From positions 1-5,268 of the forward strand of contig PMHI01000053.1 of assembly GCA_003156615.1 (NCBI GenBank): DNA of 5,268 nucleotides, given 5' to 3'. Below, piece after piece: positions 1 through 5,194 of this stretch (its first letter is position 1; the number at the start of each line of letters is the position of its first letter). The notes under the pieces are model-generated. The model saw only the letters and a program-made list of their open reading frames with translations. It did not search any database and had not been told where the DNA came from. This stretch comes from Acidobacteriaceae bacterium. GTDB lineage: Bacteria; Acidobacteriota; Terriglobia; Terriglobales; SbA1. The position numbers and the translations under genes were made by a program.

Positions 1-258
1 ATCCGAAACGCCCTCCAACGAAGCAGTCAAGCACAAGCTCTGAACGCGGAGATGCAGGAGCTTCGTAGGCGTTACGCCTCACTTACTCCCCGAGAACGGC
101 AAGTGATGGCGTTAGTCGTCTCTGGGCTGCTGAATAAACAAGTCGGAGGCGAGCTCAGCATCAGCGAAATTACGGTAAAGGCACACCGCGCAGTAGTGAT
201 GCAAAAAATGAAAGCCAATTCCCTCGCCGACCTCGTCCGGATGGCGGGCAAACTATAG
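1..258 (+). CDS. FixJ/NarL-type response regulator, C-terminal LuxR-type DNA-binding domain (5' end missing)
   Basis: The frame is open from the first base and ends at TAG 256-258, so only the last 85 residues of a longer protein are visible. The first 20 or so residues (LQRSSQAQALNAEMQELRRR) look like the helical linker that follows a receiver domain. Then comes a LuxR/GerE helix-turn-helix: LTPRERQVMALVVSGLLNKQ, then the recognition segment ISEITVKAHR and the closing helix VMQKMKANSLADLVRMA. This matches the FixJ-like class closely, in which phosphorylation of an N-terminal receiver Asp controls promoter binding in the cytoplasm. The receiver domain lies outside the window, so phosphorylation residues cannot be checked. 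ATG 52-54 is internal to the linker and is not the real start. A HisKA_3 kinase gene follows 138 bases downstream on the same strand and is a plausible partner. Family assignment is secure; target genes are unknown. Confidence 0.93.
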   Translation: MRNALQRSSQAQALNAEMQELRRRYASLTPRERQVMALVVSGLLNKQVGGELSISEITVKAHRAVVMQKMKANSLADLVRMAGKL

Positions 259-396
259 CTTGCGAGTCAGTCAACTCACCTGGCTTGACGATCCGGGAAT
301 GGATAAAAAGGGAACGGCAGCTAATCGAAACAATTCGGACTAAGAACCAGCCTGGGGACGGGTGAGAACACAAAGAGGACGAGAGCAGGAGAAATC

Positions 397-1134
397 ATGA
401 CCGTCGACAGATTGTTAGGAACGCCCAATCAATTCTTTGATTCAGATGGAATACGGGGGCAGTTGGATCGGGAGCTAAACATCCGAGTCGAGAAGCGCTC
501 GAGAGAACGTGCGCGGATCGCCCGCGGCTTACACGACACACCCTTCCAGGTTTTTTTTGCTGCATCCATGCTGCTGCACAATGTCGCCGAAGCGATGCCC
601 GTGCGTTCTCTCGATCGGCAGTTGCTTGGCAATGCTCTGCGCGTTATTCGCCGCGTTCTCGAGGAAGGCCGCTCTGTTCTCCAGGACCTCGGCGCACCTG
701 AGTTCTCCCCTTCCAGTATTGAGCAGGAGCTTTCCGGCTTTCTTAAGCAATTCTCAACCGGGGTTGTACACTGCGAGGTCAGCGTAACGGGACACCGCAA
801 GGAATTGAAGCCCGCGGTCCAGGAGCAGATCAACCTAATCGCGAGGGAGGCGCTGGTCAATGCGTTGCTCCATTCCGAAGCGGCCTGCATAGAGGCCGAG
901 GTCGAGTACTTACCCCGCCGTTTGCGTGTAGTTGTGCGTGACAATGGACGTGGCATTAACCCTCAGAAAGCATGGAAACAGGGCGACGCGCACTGGGGTT
1001 TGCTAAGAATGCGTGATCGAGCAAAGAGTTTGGGAGCGAAACTCGCGATTTGGAGCAGGCCCGACGCGGGCACAGAAGTGGAAATTTCGGTTTCCGGCGA
1101 AGCGTTTGCGGGTGTCTCCGCTTCTGACGTTTAG
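397..1134 (+). CDS. Short soluble sensor histidine kinase, HisKA_3/HATPase_c type
   Basis: This 245-residue protein has the catalytic core of a NarL-class histidine kinase, which autophosphorylates a His and passes the phosphate to a LuxR-type response regulator. The dimerisation/phosphoacceptor helix carries RIARGLHDT with the predicted phospho-His at residue 46. The ATPase domain shows an N box (REALVNALLH, Asn155), a G1 box (DNGRG, 182-186), a G2-like stretch (HWGLLRMRDRA, 199-209) and a final GTEVEI (225-230). The start is supported by AGGAG at 387-391, five bases before ATG. Only about 40 residues precede the His box, with no membrane segment or sensory domain, whereas many acidobacterial relatives carry a propeller plus Y_Y_Y region there. 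The usual HDTLLQ reads HDTPFQ, placing a proline three residues after the phospho-His. Eight T's at 551-558 lie just after it, but conserved motifs on both sides are in the same frame, so I see no frameshift. It probably works with the upstream regulator or receives its signal from another protein. Confidence 0.92.
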   Translation: MTVDRLLGTPNQFFDSDGIRGQLDRELNIRVEKRSRERARIARGLHDTPFQVFFAASMLLHNVAEAMPVRSLDRQLLGNALRVIRRVLEEGRSVLQDLGAPEFSPSSIEQELSGFLKQFSTGVVHCEVSVTGHRKELKPAVQEQINLIAREALVNALLHSEAACIEAEVEYLPRRLRVVVRDNGRGINPQKAWKQGDAHWGLLRMRDRAKSLGAKLAIWSRPDAGTEVEISVSGEAFAGVSASDV

Positions 1135-1220
1135 TGGGTATCTCACCCCCGGATTGTGGGCGAGTCATGAGCCACCCGGAAGGAGTGCCCATTGGCGATG
1201 AATAAGGCCAAGGCACTCAT

Positions 1221-1248
1221 CGAGCGATCAAATCGATCTAGTCGCTCG
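1221..1248. terminator. Candidate stem-loop between convergent genes
   Basis: CGAGCGA (1221-1227) and TCGCTCG (1242-1248) are perfect 7-base inverted arms around a 14-base loop. The stem lies between the end of the histidine kinase gene and the end of the oppositely oriented small gene, whose stop codon is in the loop. No T-run follows on either strand, so a classical intrinsic terminator is not shown. Position is the main argument. Confidence 0.25.
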
Positions 1249-1369
1249 GCGGGACGCCGTATCGGGCAAATGCCTGAAAAGTCGGGTTTTCGAAAAGTTT
1301 GCCTCCGAGGAAGGCAGGAAGCAATAAGATGACAATGATTGCGGCGGCGAAAAGCAGGAGTCTGGCCAT
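1238..1369 (-). CDS. Small single-pass membrane protein, 43 residues, unknown function
   Basis: The minus strand reads ATG (1369-1367) to TAG (1240-1238). The protein begins MARLLLFAAAIIVILLLPAF, one basic residue followed by about 18 hydrophobic residues, a typical transmembrane segment. A short tail follows, GGKLFENPTFQAFARYG, ending VPPSD. The start is well supported: AGAGGA (complement of 1376-1381) lies six bases before the ATG. I do not recognise a family. The tail is encoded by DNA (about 1268-1310) that matches the left half of a repeat found at three other places in the window, so the frame may have captured a repeat or the repeat may derive from such a gene. It converges with the histidine kinase gene. 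It could be a real small membrane protein or a chance frame with a good ribosome site; signal plus hydrophobic segment together favour a real one. No clear promoter was seen upstream. Confidence 0.6.
   Translation of the reverse strand: MARLLLFAAAIIVILLLPAFLGGKLFENPTFQAFARYGVPPSD
1268..1310 (+). repeat. Dispersed repeat, copy A (left half only)
   Basis: ATGCCTGAAAAGTCGGGTT (1270-1288) matches ATGCCCGAAAAGTCGGGTT at 2111-2129 with one difference, and similarity continues loosely to about 1310 (TTGCCTCCGAGG against TTGCCCGCCGGAGG). The right arm seen in the other copies is absent. This half-copy lies inside the 43-residue minus-strand gene. Confidence 0.65.
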
Positions 1370-1674
1370 GCAGGATCCTCTCACGCCATGCGTTCTGAAG
1401 TTTTGCCTCGACTATGTGTCAGGGCTTCGTTTCGGTGCTGTATGCAACACACGTCATCCGTTCTCCATTTCTCACCCGATTTTAAGCGATCCCGTAAGGA
1501 GGTTCCTTGAAAGTCGGGTTAGCGGTAAATTCCGTAACGCAGGGGCCAGGCCGGCCAAATTATCGAGAACCCCGTTTTGCATGCACTTCGCTCAAGGCGG
1601 TGAAAGAACCGGCGGAGGTGACGAGAAGCGCGCTTCCGAACACGTTCGACTGTAGTTCCGCTCGTAGTTCAAGC
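1370..1674. other. Gene-less interval holding repeat copy B
   Basis: I find no credible gene on either strand. Open frames cross it (for example + strand 1299-1655 and from 1507 onward), but they lack ribosome sites and domain motifs. The interval contains the ribosome site of the small minus-strand gene (1376-1381), repeat copy B (1505-1580) and the region just past the end of the NIPSNAP gene. Confidence 0.6.
1505..1580 (+). repeat. Dispersed repeat, copy B (decayed inverted-arm element)
   Basis: The left arm begins GAAAGTCGGGTTAGCGG (1509-1525); AAAGTCGGGTT (1510-1520) is identical in copies A and C, and CGGTAAATTCC (1523-1533) is identical in copy D. The right arm contains AACCCCGTT (1568-1576), identical in copy D and close to AAAACCCGTT in copy C. 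The distance between left and right cores is about the same as in copy C. The arms still pair but with many mismatches, so this appears to be an older copy. Confidence 0.7.
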
Positions 1675-2037
1675 TCACTTCACCCGCTGAAGGAACAGGC
1701 GCTCATAGCGAATAAAGCAGCCACTCTCTCGGACGAGAGCCGCAGCCGATTGACACTCAGGATCGGTTGCAACCATCTCGCGGTACCGTCGGTAGCTTTC
1801 TTCGTCTGGAAAAGTGAACATAGCGACGGCGACATCCCCCGGGCCATCATAGCCAAGTCCCGGAAAACTCGCCCCTACTCTGTCTGGACTCGCCCGGGGT
1901 ATGAAATACCCGTGATGGATACCCCCGTAGCGTTCGATCAGCGAAACCCAGGTGCGTGCATAGGTCTCAAACGCAGTGAGCTTGTCCGGATCGAGCGTGT
2001 AGCGAATCTGACACGTTACTGCCTGATTATTCTCCAT
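1675..2037 (-). CDS. NIPSNAP-family protein
   Basis: This 120-residue protein has the pattern of a bacterial NIPSNAP protein, a small dimeric alpha/beta-barrel fold whose biochemical role is generally unknown. Visible family features are an opening beta strand with Tyr and an acidic/Pro turn (TCQIRYTLDPDKLTAFETYA, 8-27), a following helix ending in ERYGGIHHGYFIP (35-47), a third strand after an acidic/Gly loop (DVAVAMFTFPDEESYRRY, 68-85), a short acidic helix and a closing FIRYERLFLQ (108-117). No signal peptide or membrane segment is present, so it is probably cytoplasmic. I chose ATG 2037-2035 because AGGGGAGA lies three bases before it. A start six codons upstream at 2055 would have no ribosome site and would turn this one into coding sequence. 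It is divergent from the esterase gene, with repeat copy C in the space between. The substrate is unknown, and no neighbour suggests one. Confidence 0.88.
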   Translation of the reverse strand: MENNQAVTCQIRYTLDPDKLTAFETYARTWVSLIERYGGIHHGYFIPRASPDRVGASFPGLGYDGPGDVAVAMFTFPDEESYRRYREMVATDPECQSAAALVRESGCFIRYERLFLQRVK

Positions 2038-2426
2038 TGCTCTCCCCTTATACATCTCGAGCGTGGCCCGAGCACCAGGAAGTCGGCCTGTTTTTCCAGG
2101 TTGTGCCGGTATGCCCGAAAAGTCGGGTTATCGGTAACTTGCCCGCCGGAGGGAATTAGGGCCGGGCAAGTTACCCAAAACCCGTTTTCGAGGAGTAATC
2201 CTTCATGCCGGCCAGACCACGGCCGATTTCGAGGGATGGAGACAGGCATTCCCGCCTGAATCAGTCTGTCGCTTTGACAGTTCGAGCGAGCCTGCTACTC
2301 AAGAAGCTACTGACGGATAGGCCACCACACAGCCATAATGCGTCGGTGAGACGCTTAGGCCTGATGGCAACCTGTAACAAGCTGTCGCTCATCCGCTGTC
2401 AGGAATGGCAGGGTATACTGCGCCGT
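2038..2426. other. Divergent intergenic region with repeat copy C
   Basis: This interval separates the NIPSNAP gene (minus) from the esterase gene (plus). It contains the NIPSNAP ribosome site (about 2041-2048), repeat copy C and a possible -10 box TATACT (2414-2419) just before the esterase ATG. TTGACA occurs at 2274-2279, but no good -10 box follows at the right distance. The esterase frame stays open upstream to ATG 2205, but that stretch has no protein features and would bury the signal peptide. Confidence 0.55.
2106..2195 (+). repeat. Dispersed repeat, copy C (best-preserved long hairpin)
   Basis: The left arm 2117-2145 and right arm 2163-2189 are inverted repeats of 29 and 27 bases around a 17-base loop. 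They pair along their whole length apart from a two-base bulge (GT, 2122-2123) and two mismatches. The inner part, CGGGCAAGTTACC against GGTAACTTGCCCG, is perfect. A second nested hairpin, CCCGA-AAAG-TCGGG, sits at 2114-2127. It shares cores with copies A, B and D, and lies between divergent genes. Confidence 0.8.
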
Positions 2427-3581
2427 ATGACCCGAAACATACTCAGCGGTTTTACCCCGTTCCCAACCGCCCTTCCCATAGCGGTTCTGGTGGCGGCGTT
2501 AGTTCCGACGGCTACGTTTGGGCAACGAACCACCCTGGTGTCTCCTGAGTTGCATAAGGATGGCAGCGTGACCTTTCGCCTCGAACGGCCAGGTGCTCAT
2601 GAGGTGCTCGTGGCATTGGCCGGTTTGGAGGCTCCGCTGAAAATGACGCAAACAGAGGGCGTCTGGTCGGTGACCAGTGCTTCGCTGGCCTCGGGAACGT
2701 ATTGGTACTCCTACCTCGTAGATGGCAAAGCAGAGCTCGACCCATTGAATGCCGACGTCATCCCCAATTACGCATACCTGAATAGCGTCGTACGCGTAAT
2801 AGGGGGCAGTCAGCCCTGGGAGCCCACCGACGTGCCGCATGGCGAGGTGCATCGGCACTTCTATGAATCGAAGGTTGTGAAGGGCCTGCCGGGCGGTCGA
2901 AGTGAGTACTTTGTTTACACGCCCCCCGGATACGACGCGCGTGCATCGATCAGTTATCCGACACTGTATCTTTTGCACGGTCTTTCCCAAGGGGCAGCTG
3001 ATTGGACGGAGATGGGTGGAGCGAACTTCGTGCTCGACAACCTCATTGCCCAGGGCAAGGCAAAGCCAATGGTGGCTGTCATGCCGTTGGGATACGGCGA
3101 CATGGCGGTGGCTGCCAAGCAACCGTCGGACCCCGACTTTGGCCGGCTCTTCGTTGCCAACAACGCCCTATTTGGAAATGTCCTGTTGACCGAGATCGTT
3201 CCGCGCGTGGAGTCGGAGTACAGAGTTACAAAAACGCGCGAAGGAAAGGCGATCGCGGGACTTTCCATGGGCGGAGCCCAGAGCCTCGACATTGGACTGA
3301 ACGGCACCGGCAAGGACGGCACAGGAGAGTTTGCCTGGGTTGGTGGATTTAGCAGCGCAGCGCCGTTCGTGCGCCCACCGGCAGTCAGCGGCGAAGCGAG
3401 CAAACTGCGGCTCCTCTGGATTTCGTGCGGAACGAGCGATTCCTTGCTGGAACCGAATCGGAAACTCATCAAGGAGTTGCAAGAAAAAGGATATGCAGTG
3501 AAGGCGGTCGAGTCGCCAGGGGCGCATATCTGGCCAGTGTTCCAGCGTAACCTGGTTGACTTCGTACAGCTGCTCTTCTGA
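2427..3581 (+). CDS. Exported alpha/beta-hydrolase, esterase (PF00756-like) with N-terminal E-set domain
   Basis: This 384-residue protein starts with a signal peptide: MTRN, a hydrophobic run (ALPIAVLVAALV, 15-26) and a likely cleavage near ATFGQ (29-33). Residues about 36-125 look like the beta-sandwich (E-set) domain that precedes many bacterial esterases (DGSVTFRLERPGAHEVLV; GTYWYSYLVDG). Residues about 140-384 are the hydrolase of the esterase D/feruloyl-esterase/enterochelin-esterase group. They show YFVYTPPGYD, the strand YPTLYLLHG (178-186), the nucleophile elbow GLSMGG with Ser280, an Asp candidate at 338 (CGTSDSL) and a catalytic His at 367 (GAHIWPVF). The triad is therefore complete. 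Such enzymes cut carboxyl esters, often on plant cell-wall sugars or siderophores; the substrate here is not determined. ATG 2427 is chosen because the signal peptide begins there, although no good Shine-Dalgarno precedes it; TATACT 8 bases before it raises the possibility of a very short leader. It appears to be a single-gene unit. Confidence 0.9.
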   Translation: MTRNILSGFTPFPTALPIAVLVAALVPTATFGQRTTLVSPELHKDGSVTFRLERPGAHEVLVALAGLEAPLKMTQTEGVWSVTSASLASGTYWYSYLVDGKAELDPLNADVIPNYAYLNSVVRVIGGSQPWEPTDVPHGEVHRHFYESKVVKGLPGGRSEYFVYTPPGYDARASISYPTLYLLHGLSQGAADWTEMGGANFVLDNLIAQGKAKPMVAVMPLGYGDMAVAAKQPSDPDFGRLFVANNALFGNVLLTEIVPRVESEYRVTKTREGKAIAGLSMGGAQSLDIGLNGTGKDGTGEFAWVGGFSSAAPFVRPPAVSGEASKLRLLWISCGTSDSLLEPNRKLIKELQEKGYAVKAVESPGAHIWPVFQRNLVDFVQLLF

Positions 3582-3721
3582 GGATGCGTCACCAGGCAAT
3601 TTCGGGCGTCGACGAGCGCAATATCACCGAGTCACTCATTGAACGCCCAAGTGCACGGAAGAGACGCCAAGCCTTGGATCGCGAGCGAATTTACGGTCAA
3701 TCCTTACGGCATCCTCCGTAG

Positions 3722-3812
3722 TGCCTGCAAAGTTATCGGTAAATTCCCCGCCTGGTCGAACGGTCGGGCTGGGCAAGTCACAGCAAACCCCGTTCCAGGG
3801 AACTTCGTTATG
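3722..3812 (+). repeat. Dispersed repeat, copy D (decayed)
   Basis: TTATCGGTAA (3733-3742) is identical to copy C, CGGTAAATTCC (3737-3747) to copy B, GGGCAAGT (3771-3778) to copy C and AACCCCGTT (3786-3794) to copy B. The TCGGG part of the left arm is deleted. The arms pair only in part. The mosaic of matches to both other copies supports a true family, not a chance resemblance. In addition, GAATTTAC (3687-3694) just upstream is an exact inverted match to GTAAATTC (3739-3746). Confidence 0.7.
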
Positions 3813-3921
3813 CAATCCGACTCCACAGCGATGGGATTACTTCCGGATTGCCGACAACACATACTCTATCCGCTCAAACCACCTCAAATTGCTGGTTTTT
3901 ATTGGAGATTTGAAAGGATAA

Positions 3922-4032
3922 GCGCGATTCGTCGAAGAAGTTTTCGAGGAATGTCACTTGGTTCTGCGCCTTCTGTCCTTCTGCTGTCTCGACCGGCATT
4001 AACGCAACGTTGGCGTTCGGCGCCAGATCGGC
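3922..4032 (-). pseudogene. Relic of the C-terminal tail of an acidobacterial propeller-type protein kinase/TolB-like protein
   Basis: The minus strand between these positions reads ADLAPNANVALMPVETAEG, then a few residues, then NQVTFLENFFDESR. From memory of the family, large acidobacterial Ser/Thr kinases and related WD40/TolB-like proteins end in a tail of the form DLAPDGKR, a hydrophobic strand with MPVE, then a strand ending in NFFDELRRR near the stop codon. Here DGKR has become NAN, the basic end is changed, and the frame runs on about 15 unrelated residues to a stop at 3874. Upstream of 4032 the frame is open to 4209, but I cannot recognise any propeller blades. No catalytic domain is near. 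It is most likely a leftover fragment of a lost gene. The recognition rests on recall of the motif and needs a search. Confidence 0.55.
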
Positions 4033-4277
4033 GTTCTTCCTGTTGCTGGGGACGCCTCCCGACCTGGTAATCGGGGTCCGCCGGGATAAACCCGCATGTT
4101 GTAAGAAATCAAAGAATCCTACAAGGAAGGAGAAAGCGACTCCATCTTGGCTCTCAGTCTTGCAGGAGGCACCGCGAGTTGCCGCTCGAAGCGTAGGTTT
4201 ATGGCTCAAACGCAGAAGGAACAGAAAGGGCCGGCAAATTGTGCGTTACTGATACACTCCGGTGCGAGGATCGTCAA

Positions 4278-4805
4278 ATGACTAATTTATCAAATTGGTT
4301 TTCAAAACTTTTGGTGGTTTTCGGGGCGGGAGCTTTACTTGCCCTTGCTGGATGCGGCGAGAAACCAAAGCAATTCAAGACCGTTACCACAAACATCGGA
4401 GGACGAGAATTCACAGACTTTTCTACAAAACATCTACCATCGCAACAGGATACAGTTGCGCCCGACGGCTCGGATGTGAGGCTTCTTCTAGGCTTGAAGG
4501 GAGGTGGGATGGCACATTTCGAGATTGCTCCCAATCGGATATCGAAAGCCGTCACTCATCGCACCGTGGAGGAAATCTGGTACTTCGTGGGAGGCCGCGG
4601 TCAGGTGTGGCGAAAACAGAACGGGCACGCCGCGGTTGTTGATGTCTACCCGGGCGTGTCACTCACGATCCCGTTAGGTACACAATTCCAGTTTCGGTCA
4701 TTTGGCTACGAACCGCTTGCTGCCATCGCAGTGACAATGCCACCGTGGCCCGGGGAAGGCGAAGCGATCATTGTGAAGGGCGAGTGGGAACCGTCGCAAC
4801 CCTGA
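4278..4805 (+). CDS. Cupin-domain lipoprotein
   Basis: This 175-residue protein begins with a lipoprotein signal: Lys10, a hydrophobic stretch (LLVVFGAGALLALAG) and the lipobox LALAGC with Cys26 as the predicted lipidated residue. Gly follows at +2, so there is no inner-membrane retention Asp. The rest is one small beta-barrel cupin: VRLLLGLKGGGMAHFEIAP (67-85), motif 1 as THRTVEEIWYFVGGRGQVW (93-111) and motif 2 as PGVSLTIPLGTQFQF (125-139), closing at about 153. Motif 1 has His94 and Glu98/99 but not the usual His-x-His pair, and the motif 2 His is replaced (QFQF), so metal binding may be weak or absent. ATG 4278 is chosen over an in-frame ATG at 4239 because GAGGA (4266-4270) lies seven bases before it and the signal peptide starts there. 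It stands alone between non-coding stretches, and the ligand or reaction cannot be told from the sequence. Confidence 0.9.
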   Translation: MTNLSNWFSKLLVVFGAGALLALAGCGEKPKQFKTVTTNIGGREFTDFSTKHLPSQQDTVAPDGSDVRLLLGLKGGGMAHFEIAPNRISKAVTHRTVEEIWYFVGGRGQVWRKQNGHAAVVDVYPGVSLTIPLGTQFQFRSFGYEPLAAIAVTMPPWPGEGEAIIVKGEWEPSQP

Positions 4806-5137
4806 GGCTTTATGTTTTCCTCGCCGATGTTTTTGACTCTCTCATAGAATCATTCGACGCCGAAGCAAGGTTTCTTGCGGAATCCAATTTTCGGGCAGGC
4901 CCTCCGCATCGCAAGTCGGCTGGTGCCTAGAAGTCCCCCAGCCGGAATCCGTTTCACAGGTTCGAGATTGGCACTCCTGCCACCCAAATGCCTTCGACTC
5001 CCGATTAACGGGCTACACTTCCATAGCCCGGTAAGGTAAGGTTAGCCGACTAATCGGGAGTTATCTCGCTATCTCTACGGTTACCCCTCCGCGCAAGTGT
5101 TCTGGGTTCGACATATTCCTAGTAGAGCCGTCATTCG
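4806..5137. other. Non-coding interval with several inverted repeats
   Basis: No gene is supported. It holds a small stem GCAAG-GTTT-CTTGC (4865-4878) with AATTTT shortly after (4886-4891), which could help end the cupin transcript. It also holds CGGCTGG/CCAGCCG (4917-4923 and 4938-4944), a tRNA T-arm-like GGTTCGA (4959-4965) that does not belong to a foldable tRNA, and the nested palindrome at 4997-5061. Confidence 0.5.
4997..5061. repeat. Nested palindrome upstream of the kinase gene
   Basis: The outer arms ACTCCCGATTA (4997-5007) and TAATCGGGAGT (5051-5061) are perfect 11-base inverted repeats. Inside, CGGGCTA (5009-5015) and TAGCCCG (5024-5030) form a perfect 7-base stem with an 8-base loop. 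The remaining right-hand side carries a direct repeat GGTAAGGTAAGG (5030-5041). It could be a regulatory structure, a protein-binding site or a small mobile-element remnant. Confidence 0.7.
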
Positions 5138-5166
5138 TTGACTGGCGGTCGTCGTGCCCGTAAGAT
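5138..5166 (+). promoter_or_regulatory. Predicted sigma-70-type promoter of the kinase gene
   Basis: TTGACT (5138-5143) and TAAGAT (5161-5166) match the -35 and -10 consensus at five and four of six positions, with a 17-base spacer. Transcription would start near 5173, past the ATG at 5165, which favours ATG 5195 as the translation start. Confidence 0.45.
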
Positions 5167-5194
5167 GAGCCGACACGAAAACCGGGCGCTTCGA

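Larger units (their letters stand above)
3582..4277. other. Gene-poor interval with repeat copy D and a kinase-tail relic
   Basis: No intact gene is credible here. Open frames on the plus strand (3639-4070, 4010-4252) are rich in Arg, Pro and Ser, with no ribosome site or motif. The interval contains a weak stem (GGGCGT 3604-3609 with ACGCCC 3643-3648) just after the esterase, repeat copy D (3722-3812), the decayed minus-strand kinase tail (about 3922-4032) and the ribosome site of the cupin gene (4266-4270). It looks like decaying DNA. Confidence 0.6.

Noticed and set aside
285..307. Promoter between the response regulator and the histidine kinase
   Set aside because: TTGACG at 285-290 is followed by GATAAA only 11 bases later, too short a spacer, and no better -10 box was found.
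551..558. Frameshift at the run of eight T's in the histidine kinase
   Set aside because: The His box before and the N and G boxes after the run are in the same frame, so the frame is intact.
429..956. Minus-strand open frame of 175 codons
   Set aside because: It is the antisense shadow of the histidine kinase, which has all the expected catalytic motifs.
1505..2195. Integron attC sites as an explanation of the repeats
   Set aside because: The hairpins have a bulge and mismatches as attC sites do, but the RYYYAAC/GTTRRRY cores are not at the ends, and no integrase or cassette layout is seen.
2016..2249. Minus-strand frame of 77 codons through repeat copy C
   Set aside because: It overlaps the NIPSNAP start region and has no visible domain; its NPTF peptide is explained by the repeat. 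It is noted in the findings only for comparison with the small protein.
1507..2259. Long plus-strand open frame of 250 codons
   Set aside because: It runs antisense through the NIPSNAP gene and two repeat copies, has no ribosome site or domain pattern, and the minus-strand gene has both.
2205..2426. 74-codon N-terminal extension of the esterase
   Set aside because: The signal peptide begins at ATG 2427; the extension is basic, featureless and starts just after the repeat.
1268..3812. CRISPR array
   Set aside because: The repeats are irregularly spaced by hundreds of bases, imperfect and interrupted by genes.
3639..4070. Plus-strand open frame of 143 codons after the esterase
   Set aside because: It crosses repeat copy D and the kinase relic, has no ribosome site and no recognisable motif.
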